64,000 bases of DNA from Ostrinia nubilalis (lineage: Eukaryota > Arthropoda > Insecta > Lepidoptera > Crambidae): positions 3,731,001-3,795,000 of the forward strand of contig NC_087117.1 in assembly GCF_963855985.1 (NCBI RefSeq), given 5' to 3'. Positions within the stretch are counted from its first letter, which is position 1. Each line of letters starts with the position of its first letter. A model generated the notes under the pieces. The model did not search any database. It saw only the letters and a program-made list of their open reading frames with translations, and was not told where the DNA came from. A program made the translations under genes and the position numbers. Of the stretch, positions 21,105 through 34,655 are shown piece after piece.

Positions 21105-21845
21105 GGGTGATTGAATCACTCTCGGAAGAGATCGCCCAGCTTCGGGAAGCCCATCCGGCTGACCCAGCTCGCCCCCGCTCTCCCCTCACTAACGAGGACT
21201 CGCCCCCCACCCCCCTTGTTCATACAGGACAAGGACAAGTGGGTCAACGTCTCTAAAAGGTGCGCCGCTACCGGCGTTAACCTCTCCGCCCGCACCACGC
21301 CTCAGGGTATCAAGGTGCAGGTTCAAACCTCCCGAGATCATAGATCTCTTACCACCATGTTGAAAAGCATGAAGGTAGGTTTTCACACCTACGCGCTCCC
21401 AGAGGAGCGACTTCTGCGCGTGATCATACGCGGTATCCCTCGCGAGCTTCAAACCTCGCAGATCTTGGCAGATCTAAAAAGCCAAAACCTTCCCGCCCTC
21501 GAGGTACATCGAATGTACCGGGGCCGCCATGCTGAACCATACGACATGGTTCTAGCCATTCTCGAACGGACGGACGCCGGAAAGGCAGTGTTTAGTATAA
21601 AAACTCTGTGCCAACTTTCCGGCATTCGTGTGGAGGTCCCACACAAGCGGCATGCCTAGGTGCGTCAAGTGCCTGGGTGTAATGTAAAATGCAGGTCCCT
21701 AAGGCACCGGTTTCGGTCCCACATCCAACCCTCCCCCTCTAGCGACGGTTTCAAAATCGACTTGTTAAGTAGATTTTTCAATGAGATCGACTTCGACGAA
21801 GTAGAAAGAGTAGTGGAGACACTGACAGGCGGTCGAGGTTAACTA
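21105..21845 (+). pseudogene. Jockey-clade ORF1 (PRE_C2HC) of a second family, frameshifted and deleted
   Basis: The early frame reads ...VIESLSEEIAQLREAHP. After a frame change near 21225, DKWVNVSKRCAATGVN continues to FHTYALPEERLLRVIIRGIP and TMYRG-type residues of the PRE_C2HC domain (about 21385-21640). It ends at MPRCVKCLG, only the first zinc knuckle. The rest of the knuckle region is deleted, and the frame resumes at a C-terminal DGFKIDLLSRFFNEIDFDEV stretch (21749-21840). This is a different Jockey family from the ORF1 at 1936 and 7094. Its 3' end is the source of the Jockey module attached to each PB1-like array unit. Confidence 0.75.
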
Positions 21846-22283
21846 ACACCGCAATGGCAATGCTGCAGGTCGCCTGCTCTTCCCGCACTTTGTGTAGAGC
21901 CCTCAAATATTTCAGAGTAAACCCATAATGGATTTAAGAAATAAGAGCGAAGTCAAACCGATTGCCTTGAAAATTGGCTATTTTAACGCTAATGGGTACA
22001 AATTCTAGAGAATGGAACAAAATTAGAGAGATCCTCTCAAGCGATATGCGGCGGGAGCCCACGTGCATCACGAAGCTCTAAAGTGATCTTCACTTGTGCA
22101 AGTTCGGGACCTTGTCATTTAAAAAATATAGTTCTGTTTCTTTCGCACGAAAGTAATAATGCTTAAGTATGAATGTGATAGCTATATTTTCTAGGCACTA
22201 TGGTTGCTTTTCAAACAAAATTTTTCTTAATCTTTGGGCACGGGCACTTCACGCATTAGCGCCTTCCCGCCGCAGATCGCGTG
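21846..22283 (+). mobile_element. Jockey ORF1/ORF2 junction and unit-1-specific sequence
   Basis: TTAACACCGCAATGGC...CAGGTCGCCTGCTCTTCCCGCACTT and LKIGYFNANGY (ORF2 start) match the modules at 24727, 27522, 30304 and 39038, but with more differences. About 200 bp (22080-22280) are absent from the other units. Confidence 0.65.
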
Positions 22284-24680
22284 ATTGGATATCCTTTTCA
22301 AGACCTATTACAGCACACTTTTACCAGAATATTACCAATCAGCGATGAACATTTTCAATTTCTCAAAGAATTACAATGTGTTCCTTCCAGAACAAAAACT
22401 GGGGCTTTGACGGAAGTATGGGACAATCATTATACAAACATGCCTTTTCCGATGCTGAAGAAAATAGTCTCGTAGCCACCACATGTGACTATCACCACTG
22501 TCAGTCGACCTAAGAGGGCCCGCAAATTCGCGGCCTTTCCCTCTCCTTCCCGATTCGCAGTCGAACACCGGGCGGACTGTCAGATTCACCCCTAGTCTTT
22601 GTTTAAGACAAGACGTCCTGGAACAAATGACCGAATTGGACCGAGAATGGAGATTATTAAGAAACGACATTTAATTTCACGGAAAAAATGTGGATCCTAC
22701 ACCTGATGAATTCTGGAAGCATGTTTCATCCATTAAAAAAGGAGATCAGTGATATGCGAATTCATGAGAGAATTACTCGCACTTCGTAAAAAGGTATTTT
22801 ATTATCGGTAGGAGATGTATATTTTACTAAGGAGAATATGTTTGTATGTATACTATACAGACAAATTATTTGCCTTTCGCAAAAAGCACCGTCGCGGCGT
22901 GGTCCTTTTGCCACAAGGAAGGCAAACTTTATGTCCATTTAGAGAACAAAATGTAACTGCTGAGCTGCACAAGCTTATGAGACCGCGTTTGAGTTCTTGA
23001 ATTTTAAACACATCAAGAGATTGCTTCAGTTTGATAGACTGGATACAAACAATAATAGAGTGTTTTGACAAAGAGGAAATAATTGTGTTTACATTAAAAG
23101 AAGTAGAAATTGATGAAGATGCTATAGACTCAAAAACAAGTAACAACACTAAAGAGTTCTATTATAAAGTTAAAGAAAAAGATAGTGAGGGAAAACATTA
23201 AGGGGAAGGAAAATATTAGAAGAGTGATGCAACGCCTGGTAGGAAGCTTTGCCTCTTATATAAAACATAAAGAGAGAGGAAAGAAGGATCGGAGAGCAAT
23301 TGCCTCAGCAACTATGCTTTTTAGGCCTTTCCTGCATGTAATCGAAGCATTCCATCTAGAGCTATCCAAAGGATTGACTGGATCTACAATCTCTATAGGT
23401 GGCGAAGAGAAAAAGGCAAAAATCACTTCAAACATGGAAGTAACAACAGTACTAGACACAGAATTTCCCACTCATGTGTCGCAAGGGACTGAAGACGCAA
23501 CCAAATGGAATGAATGTCTAGCTCCAGCCATATTTTTCTTGATGCACCATTACATGTTCAAGGATTCAATAAGAGTAGCAAATCTGATACCTATGTTAAA
23601 GAGAACTGCACGCCTATTTCTTCTTATTTGCAAATATGGACATCTATTCCAAGCATGGAAGATGTTTCAAATTGGACCTGGTCCTATAGTTAAGAATGAC
23701 ACCAACTATGCAAGAATTAATTGGTCTAGAGAGTACATGGGTTCAATGAATGAACGCACAAAAGATAATACCTGACAACAAGTAGGTATTTCATGTCTAG
23801 TCCTGGCATGTTAATGGGAATGTTGAATGCTGCAAGTACTACAGTTGGACTAATTCCATTGAATTTTTGCATGAGCCAGAACGTCATGAAGGTTGTGTGC
23901 ATGAGGTCTAGCGATGATTCAACCACCAAGTATTTGTCTAACAGCTCAGAAAAAAACAAATTATGTGTATACTTAACAAACAAAATCTGTCTCTAGCCGG
24001 AATAAACCTTAGCCCTGACAAAACCTTCCTGCCGGAGGGAATCGCTGAGTATACCGTTGTATACATCGTGGTATATAGACGGAAAGTTTGTATCACAATA
24101 CGGAACAGAAGTTCTAAGTATCCGACCGCAAGGTAAAAGCCCTTACGATGATCTTTATGCTATTTCAAAAGGGACTTCCACTTTGTTACAGACGCTTGTT
24201 ATAAATCATTTGGGGGCAACAGCTAGGCTTAGAATAGGTGTTGCTGCTTGTAAACGGATCTGGAGAATGAAAGTTTGCTACAAACATAAGGGATGGCGTG
24301 TCCTTGAGTGTCCAATTAATAGAAGATGGGGGAGAAAACTTATGGAATTGTACAAAGTGTCACCTGAATGAGAGAAACGTAGATTAGCAAAAACTGATAA
24401 GAAGAAAAACTACTTAGGGAAGATAACGAACCCTGAAAATCCATTCAGTGAGTCTATTAATGAGGAGATGACATTCAAAAGAGCTTGGGTGCCTTGCACT
24501 TGACGTGGTAGAGACTCCCAACTGTGTTTTCCGTTACTGCAAGAGGTCATTATGAGCTGAAACGATAAAAATGTAGTGGTGTATAATTTACCTACTGAGG
24601 AATAAGTTAAGATTGTATTAAATAAGAAAAGACGAAACTTATGTACCACTTTTTACGTGTAAATAATAAAGAGAACACCT
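22284..24680 (+). pseudogene. Endogenous orthomyxovirus PB1-like polymerase gene, array copy 1
   Basis: By motif order this is the RNA-dependent RNA polymerase subunit PB1 of an orthomyxovirus, integrated as DNA. The clearest part is the 196-codon frame 23185-23775, containing a palm region with TKWNE (motif A, about 23500). A change of frame follows, then SSPGMLMGMLN (motif B, 23796-23830) and the SSDD signature (motif C, 23907-23918). A further change precedes GINLSPDKTF (motif D, 23998-24028). Then come 104 codons to the stop at 24369-24371. The N-terminal third is only patchily recognisable and a GC-rich patch (22505-22600) looks foreign. Frame changes and stops mean no polymerase is encoded. 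The arthropod quaranja-/thogoto-like group is the likely source. Confidence 0.75.
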
Positions 24681-24726
24681 AATAATTAAAGAAAATAGTT
24701 AATTAAGAATAAGAACATATTATTAT

Positions 24727-25063
24727 ATGGTATCGGTTACGAGTGAGCAATTCATCCCAGTCGGCAAGACCGGCAAGCGAGCCCGCAAATCTAAGCCCAA
24801 GGCGACCAGTTCGCCCAAGGCCAAACGGCCGGCCAACACCCAGGCCGAATCCGCCAGCCCGCTCCGGGCATCCGCGGCGGTCGAGGTTAACACCGCGGCA
24901 ATGCTACAGGTCGCCTACTCTTCCCGCACTTGGTGCAGAGCGCTAAAGGAATAAACCCATAATGGATTTACAAACCAAGAGCAGAGTCAAACCAAAATCC
25001 TTGAAAATTGACTATTTTAACGCTAATGGGTACAAATCCTAGAGAATGGAACAAAATCAGAGA
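24727..25063 (+). mobile_element. Jockey ORF1 C-terminus/ORF2 start module, unit 2
   Basis: A 75-codon frame (24727-24954) has a Lys/Pro-rich tract GKRARKSKPKATSSPKAKRP. The adjacent frame gives LKI.YFNANGYKS, the start of Jockey ORF2, which stops at once. The module is same-strand and directly upstream of PB1-like sequence. Confidence 0.65.
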
Positions 25064-27475
25064 TATCCTTTTCAAGACCTATTACAGCACACTTTTACCA
25101 GAATATTACCAATCAGCGATGAAGATTTTAAATTTCTCAAAGAATTGCAGATTTTAAATTTCTCAAAGAATTGCAATGTGTTCTGGAAGGAAAACTGGGG
25201 CTTTGACGGAAGTATGGGACACTCATTATACAAACATGCCTTTTCCGATGCTGAAGAAAATAGTCTCGTAGCCACCACATGTGACTATCACCACTGTCAG
25301 GCGACCTAAGAGGGCCCGCAAATTCGCGGCCTTTCCCTCTCCTTCCCGATTCGCAGTCGAACACCGGGCGGACTGTCAGATTCACCCCTAGTCTTTGTTT
25401 AAGACAAGACGTCCTGGAACAAATGACCGAATTGGACCGAGAATGGAGATTATTAAGAAACGACATTTAATTTCACGGAAAAAATGTGGATCCTACACCT
25501 GATGAATTCTGGAAGCATGTTTCATCCATTAAAAAAGGAGATCAGTGATATGCGAATTCATGAGAGAATTACTCGCACTTCGTAAAAAGGTATTTTATTA
25601 TCGGTAGGAGATGTATATTTTACTAAGGAGAATATGTTTGTATGTATACTATACAGACAAATTATTTGCCTTTCGCAAAAAGCACCGTCGCGGCGTCGTC
25701 CTTTTGACACAAGGAAGGCAAACTTTTTGTCCATTTAGAGAACAAAATGTAACTGCTGAGCTGCACAAGCTTATGAGACCGCGTTTGAGTTCTTGAATTT
25801 TAAACACATCAAGAGATTGCTTCAGTTTGATAGACTGGATACAAACAATAATAGAGTGTTTTGACAAAGAGGAAATAATTGTGTTTACATTAAAAGAAGT
25901 AGAAATTGATGAAGATGCTATAGACTCAAAAACAAGTAACAACACTAAAGAGTTCTATTATAAAGTTAAAGAAAAAGATAGTGAGGGAAAACATTAAGGG
26001 GAAGGAAAATATTAGAAGAGTGATGCAACGCCTGGTAGGAAGCTTTGCCTCTTATATAAAACATAAAGAGAGAGGAAAGAAGGATCGGAGAGCAATTGCC
26101 TCAGCAACTATGCTTTTTAGGCCTTTCCTGCATGTAATCGAAGCATTCCATCTAGAGCTATCCAAAGGATTGACTGGATCTACAATCTCTATAGGTGGCG
26201 AAGAGAAAAAGGCAAAAATCACTTCAAACATGGAAGTAACAACAGTACTAGACACAGAATTTCCCACTCATGTGTCGCAAGGGACTGAAGACGCAACCAA
26301 ATGGAATGAATGTCTAGCTCCAGCCATATTTTTCTTGATGCACCATTACATGTTCAAGGATTCAATAAGAGTAGCAAATCTGATACCTATGTTAAAGAGA
26401 ACTGCACGCCTATTTCTTCTTATTTGCAAATATGGACATCTATTCCAAGCATGGAAGATGTTTCAAATTGGACCTGGTCCTATAGTTAAGAATGACACCA
26501 ACTATGCAAGAATTAATTGGTCTAGAGAGTACATGGGTTCAATGAATGAACGCACAAAAGATAATACCTGACAACAAGTAGGTATTTCATGTCTAGTCCT
26601 GGCATGTTAATGGGAATGTTGAATGCTGCAAGTACTACAGTTGGACTAATTCCATTGAATTCTTGCATGAGCCAGAACGTCATGAAGGTTGTGTGCATGA
26701 GGTCTAGCGATGATTCAACCACCAAGTATTTGTCTAACAGCTCAGAAAAAACAAATTATGTGTATACTTAACAAACAAAATCTGTCTCTAGCCGGAATAA
26801 ACCTTAGCCCTGACAAAACCTTCCTGCCGGAGGGAATCGCTGAGTATACCGTTGTATACATCGTGGTATATAGACGGAAAGTTTGTATCACAATACGGAA
26901 CAGAAGTTCTAAGTATCCGACCGCAAGGTAAAAGCCCTTACGATGATCTTTATGCTATTTCAAAAGGGACTTCCACTTTGTTACAGACGCTTGTTATAAA
27001 TCATTTGGGGGCAACAGCTAGGCTTAGAATAGGTGTTGCTGCTTGTAAACGGATCTGGAGAATGAAAGTTTGCTACAAACATAAGGGATGGCGTGTCCTT
27101 GAGTGTCCAATTAATAGAAGATGGGGGAGAAAACTTATGGAATTGTACAAAGTGTCACCTGAATGAGAGAAACGTAGACTAGCAAAAACTGATAAGAAGA
27201 AAAACTACTTAGGGAAGATAACGAACCCTGAAAATCCATTCAGTGAGTCTATTAATGAGGAGATGACATTCAAAAGAGCTTGGGTGCCTTGCATTTGACG
27301 TGGTAGAGACTCCCAACTGTGTTTTCCGTTACTGCAAGAGGTCATTATGAGCTGAAACGATAAAAATGTAGTGGTGTATAATTTACCTACTGAGGAATAA
27401 GTTAAGATTGTATTCAATAAGAAAAGACGAAACTTATGTACCACTTTTTACGTGTAAATAATAAAGATAACACCT
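25064..27475 (+). pseudogene. Endogenous PB1-like gene, array copy 2
   Basis: Nearly identical to copy 1 over the palm region; the 196-codon frame 25981-26571 encodes the same peptide as in copies 1, 3 and 4. Motif B at about 26592-26625 and SSDD at about 26703-26714 are preserved, with the same frame changes, so the copies duplicated after the gene was already broken. It differs from copy 1 by scattered substitutions and a one-base loss in the poly(A) run after the SSDD block. Confidence 0.75.
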
Positions 27476-27521
27476 AATAATTAAAGAAAATAGTTAATTA
27501 AGAATAAGAACATATTATTAT

Positions 27522-27857
27522 ATGGTATCGGTTACGAGTGAGCAATTCATCCCAGTCGGCAAGACCGGCAAGCGAGCCCGCAAATCTAAGCCCAAGGCGA
27601 CCAGTTCGCCCAAGGCCAAACGGCCGGCCAACACCCAGGCCGAATCCGCCAGCCCGCTCCGGGCATCCGCGGCGGTCGAGGTTAACACCGCGGCAATGCT
27701 ACAGGTCGCCTACTCTTCCCGCACTTGGTGCAGAGCGCTAAAGGAATAAACCCATAATGGATTTACAAACCAAGAGCAGAGTCAAACCAAAATCCTTGAA
27801 AATTGGCTATTTTAACGCTAATGGGTACAAATCCTAGAGAATGGAACAAAATCAGAG
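27522..27857 (+). mobile_element. Jockey module, unit 3
   Basis: Same 75-codon frame and ORF2 start as in unit 2; ends at AGAGAGAACC before the PB1-like part. Confidence 0.65.
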
Positions 27858-30257
27858 AGAACCTTTTCAAGACCTATTACAGCACACTTTAGCCAGAATA
27901 TTACCAATCAGCCATAAAGGTACAATATTGTACCCAATTTTTTTTTAAAGAATTGCAATGTGTTCTGGAAGGAAAACTGGGGCTTTGACGGAAGTATGGG
28001 ACACTCATTATACAAACATGCCTTTTCCGATGCTGAAGAAAATAGTCTCGTAGCCACCACATGTGACTATCACCACTGTCAGGCGACCTAAGAGGGCCCG
28101 CAAATTCGCGGCCTTTCCCTCTCCTTCCCGATTCGCAGTCGAACACCGGGCGGACTGTCAGATTCACCCCTAGTCTTTGTTTAAGACAAGACGTCCTGGA
28201 ACAAATGACCGAATTGGACCGAGAATGGAGATTATTAAGAAACGACATTTAATTTCACGGAAAAAATGTGGATCCTACACCTGATGAATTCTGGAAGCAT
28301 GTTTCATCCATTAAAAAAGGAGATCAGTGATATGCGAATTCATGAGAGAATTACTCGCACTTCGTAAAAAGGTATTTTATTATCGGTAGGAGATGTATAT
28401 TTTACTAAGGAGAATATGTTTGTATGTATACTATACAGACAAATTATTTGCCTTTCGCAAAAAGCACCGTCGCGGCGTCGTCCTTTTGACACAAGGAAGG
28501 CAAACTTTTTGTCCATTTAGAGAACAAAATGTAACTGCTGAGCTGCACAAGCTTATGAGACCGCGTTTGAGTTCTTGAATTTTAAACACATCAAGAGATT
28601 GCTTCAGTTTGATAGACTGGATACAAACAATAATAGAGTGTTTTGACAAAGAGGAAATAATTGTGTTTACATTAAAAGAAGTAGAAATTGATGAAGATGC
28701 TATAGACTCAAAAACAAGTAACAACACTAAAGAGTTCTATTATAAAGTTAAAGAAAAAGATAGTGAGGGAAAACATTAAGGGGAAGGAAAATATTAGAAG
28801 AGTGATGCAACGCCTGGTAGGAAGCTTTGCCTCTTATATAAAACATAAAGAGAGAGGAAAGAAGGATCGGAGAGCAATTGCCTCAGCAACTATGCTTTTT
28901 AGGCCTTTCCTGCATGTAATCGAAGCATTCCATCTAGAGCTATCCAAAGGATTGACTGGATCTACAATCTCTATAGGTGGCGAAGAGAAAAAGGCAAAAA
29001 TCACTTCAAACATGGAAGTAACAACAGTACTAGACACAGAATTTCCCACTCATGTGTCGCAAGGGACTGAAGACGCAACCAAATGGAATGAATGTCTAGC
29101 TCCAGCCATATTTTTCTTGATGCACCATTACATGTTCAAGGATTCAATAAGAGTAGCAAATCTGATACCTATGTTAAAGAGAACTGCACGCCTATTTCTT
29201 CTTATTTGCAAATATGGACATCTATTCCAAGCATGGAAGATGTTTCAAATTGGACCTGGTCCTATAGTTAAGAATGACACCAACTATGCAAGAATTAATT
29301 GGTCTAGAGAGTACATGGGTTCAATGAATGAACGCACAAAAGATAATACCTGACAACAAGTAGGTATTTCATGTCTAGTCCTGGCATGTTAATGGGAATG
29401 TTGAATGCTGCAAGTACTACAGTTGGACTAATTCCATTGAATTCTTGCATGAGCCAGAACGTCATGAAGGTTGTGTGCATGAGGTCTAGCGATGATTCAA
29501 CCACCAAGTATTTGTCTAACAGCTCAGAAAAAACAAATTATGTGTATACTTAACAAACAAAATCTGTCTCTAGCCGGAATAAACCTTAGCCCTGACAAAA
29601 CCTTCCTGCCGGAGGGAATCGCTGAGTATACCGTTGTATACATCGTGGTATATAGACGGAAAGTTTGTATCACAATACGGAACAGAAGTTCTAAGTATCC
29701 GACCGCAAGGTAAAAGCCCTTACGATGATCTTTATGCTATTTCAAAAGGGACTTCCACTTTGTTACAGACGCTTGTTATAAATCATTTGGGGGCAACAGC
29801 TAGGCTTAGAATAGGTGTTGCTGCTTGTAAACGGATCTGGAGAATGAAAGTTTGCTACAAACATAAGGGATGGCGTGTCCTTGAGTGTCCAATTAATAGA
29901 AGATGGGGGAGAAAACTTATGGAATTGTACAAAGTGTCACCTGAATGAGAGAAACGTAGACTAGCAAAAACTGATAAGAAGAAAAACTACTTAGGGAAGA
30001 TAACGAACCCTGAAAATCCATTCAGTGAGTCTATTAATGAGGAGATGACATTCAAAAGAGCTTGGGTGCCTTGCATTTGACGTGGTAGAGACTCCCAACT
30101 GTGTTTTCCGTTACTGCAAGAGGTCATTATGAGCTGAAACGATAAAAATGTAGTGGTGTATAATTTACCTACTGAGGAATAAGTTAAGATTGTATTCAAT
30201 AAGAAAAGACGAAACTTATGTACCACTTTTTACGTGTAAATAATAAAGATAACACCT
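27858..30257 (+). pseudogene. Endogenous PB1-like gene, array copy 3
   Basis: Palm frame 28763-29353 is identical in translation to the other copies. Motif B lies at about 29374 and SSDD at about 29485. The same disabling frame changes are present. Confidence 0.75.
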
Positions 30258-30303
30258 AATAATTAAAGAAAATAGTTAATTAAGAATAAGAACATATTAT
30301 TAT

Positions 30304-30639
30304 ATGGTATCGGTTACGAGTGAGCAATTCATCCCAGTCGGCAAGACCGGCAAGCGAGCCCGCAAATCTAAGCCCAAGGCGACCAGTTCGCCCAAGGCCA
30401 AACGGCCGGCCAACACCCAGGCCGAATCCGCCAGCCCGCTCCGGGCATCCGCGGCGGTCGAGGTTAACACCGCGGCAATGCTACAGGTCGCCTACTCTTC
30501 CCGCACTTGGTGCAGAGCGCTAAAGGAATAAACCCATAATGGATTTACAAACCAAGAGCAGAGTCAAACCAAAATCCTTGAAAATTGGCTATTTTAACGC
30601 TAATGGGTACAAATCCTAGAGAATGGAACAAAATCAGAG
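30304..30639 (+). mobile_element. Jockey module, unit 4
   Basis: Same frame and junction as units 2 and 3. Confidence 0.65.
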
Positions 30640-33039
30640 AGAACCTTTTCAAGACCTATTACAGCACACTTTAGCCAGAATATTACCAATCAGCCATAAA
30701 GGTACAATATTGTACCCAATTTTTTTTTAAAGAATTGCAATGTGTTCTGGAAGGAAAACTGGGGCTTTGACGGAAGTATGGGACACTCATTATACAAACA
30801 TGCCTTTTCCGATGCTGAAGAAAATAGTCTCGTAGCCACCACATGTGACTATCACCACTGTCAGGCGACCTAAGAGGGCCCGCAAATTCGCGGCCTTTCC
30901 CTCTCCTTCCCGATTCGCAGTCGAACACCGGGCGGACTGTCAGATTCACCCCTAGTCTTTGTTTAAGACAAGACGTCCTGGAACAAATGACCGAATTGGA
31001 CCGAGAATGGAGATTATTAAGAAACGACATTTAATTTCACGGAAAAAATGTGGATCCTACACCTGATGAATTCTGGAAGCATGTTTCATCCATTAAAAAA
31101 GGAGATCAGTGATATGCGAATTCATGAGAGAATTACTCGCACTTCGTAAAAAGGTATTTTATTATCGGTAGGAGATGTATATTTTACTAAGGAGAATATG
31201 TTTGTATGTATACTATACAGACAAATTATTTGCCTTTCGCAAAAAGCACCGTCGCGGCGTCGTCCTTTTGACACAAGGAAGGCAAACTTTTTGTCCATTT
31301 AGAGAACAAAATGTAACTGCTGAGCTGCACAAGCTTATGAGACCGCGTTTGAGTTCTTGAATTTTAAACACATCAAGAGATTGCTTCAGTTTGATAGACT
31401 GGATACAAACAATAATAGAGTGTTTTGACAAAGAGGAAATAATTGTGTTTACATTAAAAGAAGTAGAAATTGATGAAGATGCTATAGACTCAAAAACAAG
31501 TAACAACACTAAAGAGTTCTATTATAAAGTTAAAGAAAAAGATAGTGAGGGAAAACATTAAGGGGAAGGAAAATATTAGAAGAGTGATGCAACGCCTGGT
31601 AGGAAGCTTTGCCTCTTATATAAAACATAAAGAGAGAGGAAAGAAGGATCGGAGAGCAATTGCCTCAGCAACTATGCTTTTTAGGCCTTTCCTGCATGTA
31701 ATCGAAGCATTCCATCTAGAGCTATCCAAAGGATTGACTGGATCTACAATCTCTATAGGTGGCGAAGAGAAAAAGGCAAAAATCACTTCAAACATGGAAG
31801 TAACAACAGTACTAGACACAGAATTTCCCACTCATGTGTCGCAAGGGACTGAAGACGCAACCAAATGGAATGAATGTCTAGCTCCAGCCATATTTTTCTT
31901 GATGCACCATTACATGTTCAAGGATTCAATAAGAGTAGCAAATCTGATACCTATGTTAAAGAGAACTGCACGCCTATTTCTTCTTATTTGCAAATATGGA
32001 CATCTATTCCAAGCATGGAAGATGTTTCAAATTGGACCTGGTCCTATAGTTAAGAATGACACCAACTATGCAAGAATTAATTGGTCTAGAGAGTACATGG
32101 GTTCAATGAATGAACGCACAAAAGATAATACCTGACAACAAGTAGGTATTTCATGTCTAGTCCTGGCATGTTAATGGGAATGTTGAATGCTGCAAGTACT
32201 ACAGTTGGACTAATTCCATTGAATTCTTGCATGAGCCAGAACGTCATGAAGGTTGTGTGCATGAGGTCTAGCGATGATTCAACCACCAAGTATTTGTCTA
32301 ACAGCTCAGAAAAAACAAATTATGTGTATACTTAACAAACAAAATCTGTCTCTAGCCGGAATAAACCTTAGCCCTGACAAAACCTTCCTGCCGGAGGGAA
32401 TCGCTGAGTATACCGTTGTATACATCGTGGTATATAGACGGAAAGTTTGTATCACAATACGGAACAGAAGTTCTAAGTATCCGACCGCAAGGTAAAAGCC
32501 CTTACGATGATCTTTATGCTATTTCAAAAGGGACTTCCACTTTGTTACAGACGCTTGTTATAAATCATTTGGGGGCAACAGCTAGGCTTAGAATAGGTGT
32601 TGCTGCTTGTAAACGGATCTGGAGAATGAAAGTTTGCTACAAACATAAGGGATGGCGTGTCCTTGAGTGTCCAATTAATAGAAGATGGGGGAGAAAACTT
32701 ATGGAATTGTACAAAGTGTCACCTGAATGAGAGAAACGTAGACTAGCAAAAACTGATAAGAAGAAAAACTACTTAGGGAAGATAACGAACCCTGAAAATC
32801 CATTCAGTGAGTCTATTAATGAGGAGATGACATTCAAAAGAGCTTGGGTGCCTTGCATTTGACGTGGTAGAGACTCCCAACTGTGTTTTCCGTTACTGCA
32901 AGAGGTCATTATGAGCTGAAACGATAAAAATGTAGTGGTGTATAATTTACCTACTGAGGAATAAGTTAAGATTGTATTCAATAAGAAAAGACGAAACTTA
33001 TGTACCACTTTTTACGTGTAAATAATAAAGATAACACCT
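30640..33039 (+). pseudogene. Endogenous PB1-like gene, array copy 4
   Basis: Palm frame 31545-32135 has the same translation as the other copies. Motif B is near 32156 and SSDD near 32267. The same frame breaks occur as in copies 2 and 3. Confidence 0.75.
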
Positions 33040-33304
33040 AATAATTAAAGAAAATAGTTAATTAAGAATAAGAACATATCGCCCATTTGCGACGACACTG
33101 TGACATCTCGACATATACGATTTTTTCTTTTACCGAAATTCTGAACCGCGATCTTGCGTTCTTTTATCTCCAAAAACAGGGTATTTGTTACTCCAAAAAC
33201 AACAATACTATGAGAGAAAGAGACAAAATATTACGTTATAGCGCTGGCTCGTTCGGCGATCTAGTTGGCTTCGACACTGTGACAGTTCAGTTGCCACCTG
33301 CGCT

Positions 33305-33583
33305 TTGAGATGTGAGGTGCTCTTCGTTTTTAAGAAAAACGTGACATCTCGAGGATACCGCGGTATTGATGACAAAGGTAAGTTTTTAAAATATTATTAT
33401 TTTATTCGACAATGTGGCACGTCATACTTATCACAGTGTTCTTCTAAAACAAAAAGCAAAGTAAAAGAGAAATTATTTATATGTCACGTTATTCTTGTAA
33501 GAAAATCGAAGTATCATCGGGACATCTTAACTAGTAACGTTGTAGATGATGAAAATTTTTCCTATATTGAAAATATGTTGTAG
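33305..33583 (+). CDS. Unrecognised 92-aa ORF in the TIR element
   Basis: The frame opens MRCEVLFVFKKNVTSRGYRG. Its first part may be an exon, ending at a good splice donor (GACAAAG|GTAAGT, 33370-33380), with the remainder being intron. CGTGACATCTCG near 33340 repeats the subterminal sequence of the element (33099). Function unknown; it may be a transposase exon. Confidence 0.3.
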   Translation: MRCEVLFVFKKNVTSRGYRGIDDKGKFLKYYYFIRQCGTSYLSQCSSKTKSKVKEKLFICHVILVRKSKYHRDILTSNVVDDENFSYIENML

Positions 33584-34655
33584 GTCATTTGTTGATGTTC
33601 TGTTATTGCAGAATACATGCTATTGAAATTGAATGGTATATCTACTTGTCACGTTGTATACGCTAAACAGTAATACTAAACTCCAGATATCATTACAGAT
33701 GGGGACTAGCAATGCAAAAAAGCAAAGGTTAACATTTGTGGCGATGCACTGCCTGAAGGAATTCCACAACCTAATCCGACAACATGACTAACAGCGCTAT
33801 GCGAGCGCTGTGAAAGTGTCTCTTTGAGCTACAATAACGTCGAAACTAATATGAGTAGATGTAGACTGATAAACATACATTCGTTTTGAAGAATAGTTCA
33901 AATACTAGAAATACAGTGCAAATAAAACATACTTATACGACTGTCTGTTTTTACAGACACAACAAGCAAAATATTTTATATTAACATACGATAGCCTTAG
34001 ATTAGCTTAATCTAAGACGATAGTTAACAAAATTATCTATTAGTAGAAGTATGCTAGAATAGCAATGCGTTGGATGACCCCAGATATTTATTTATTTATG
34101 TAATTATTCAATGTTACTTAGCTGTATTGGCTATGTTTTGCTTTCTGCAAAAAAATTATTTTAACGTTTTAATATAATTACAGATAATCAGCAATTGATG
34201 GAATTGTATCGCTTCTTGCCTTGCCCAAATATACTTTGGCGGGCGCAACATTGTTTTGTATAATAACATTGCAATAGGTATAACTATTTCAGAAAAACTA
34301 CGCCAATAAAATGGCTACATTATTTATAAATAGTGGTTGTTATTTTTCACTATTAATACATTAATTAAATATCTTTTATAAAGGACAATGGGCAAAATGG
34401 TACCCGGCTCCAATAGATATGAGTCTAGTATCGTTTGAAAGGTCTTACCAAGATGAACAACTTTTACTATGACCACCAGCCTCAGATCTGGTTGTGTACG
34501 AAGATATACATACTTTTTTGCAGAATGGTACCCGGCTCCAATAGTTATGTTTGTAGTGTCATTTGAAAGGTCTTACCAAGACGAACAACATTTACTATGG
34601 CCACCAGCCTCAGATCTGGTTGCGTTCGAAGATAAAGATACTTTTTGTGTAACCT

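Larger units (their letters stand above)
24727..27521 (+). repeat. Tandem array unit 2 (Jockey module plus PB1-like EVE), 2795 bp
   Basis: The unit starts ATGGTATCGGTTACGAG and is followed by the next identical start at 27522. It is longer than the next units by a local duplication near 25114-25175 (ATTTTAAATTTCTCAAAGAA twice). Confidence 0.9.
27522..30303 (+). repeat. Tandem array unit 3, 2782 bp
   Basis: Same organisation as unit 2. Contains GGTACAATATTGTACC, a perfect 16-bp palindrome (about 27918), instead of the local duplication of unit 2. Unit 4 is the same length and almost identical. Confidence 0.9.
30304..33079 (+). repeat. Tandem array unit 4, interrupted at its right border
   Basis: Matches unit 3 throughout; the next unit start is displaced to 39038 by the TIR element inserted after ATAT at 33076-33079. 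Confidence 0.9.

Noticed and set aside
22853..23149. 98-codon minus-strand frame repeated in each array unit
   Set aside because: It is antisense to the PB1-like coding region and repeats only because the unit repeats.
22284..33039. A functional viral polymerase gene or a live virus insertion
   Set aside because: Every long copy has the same frame changes and stops; none can encode a complete subunit.
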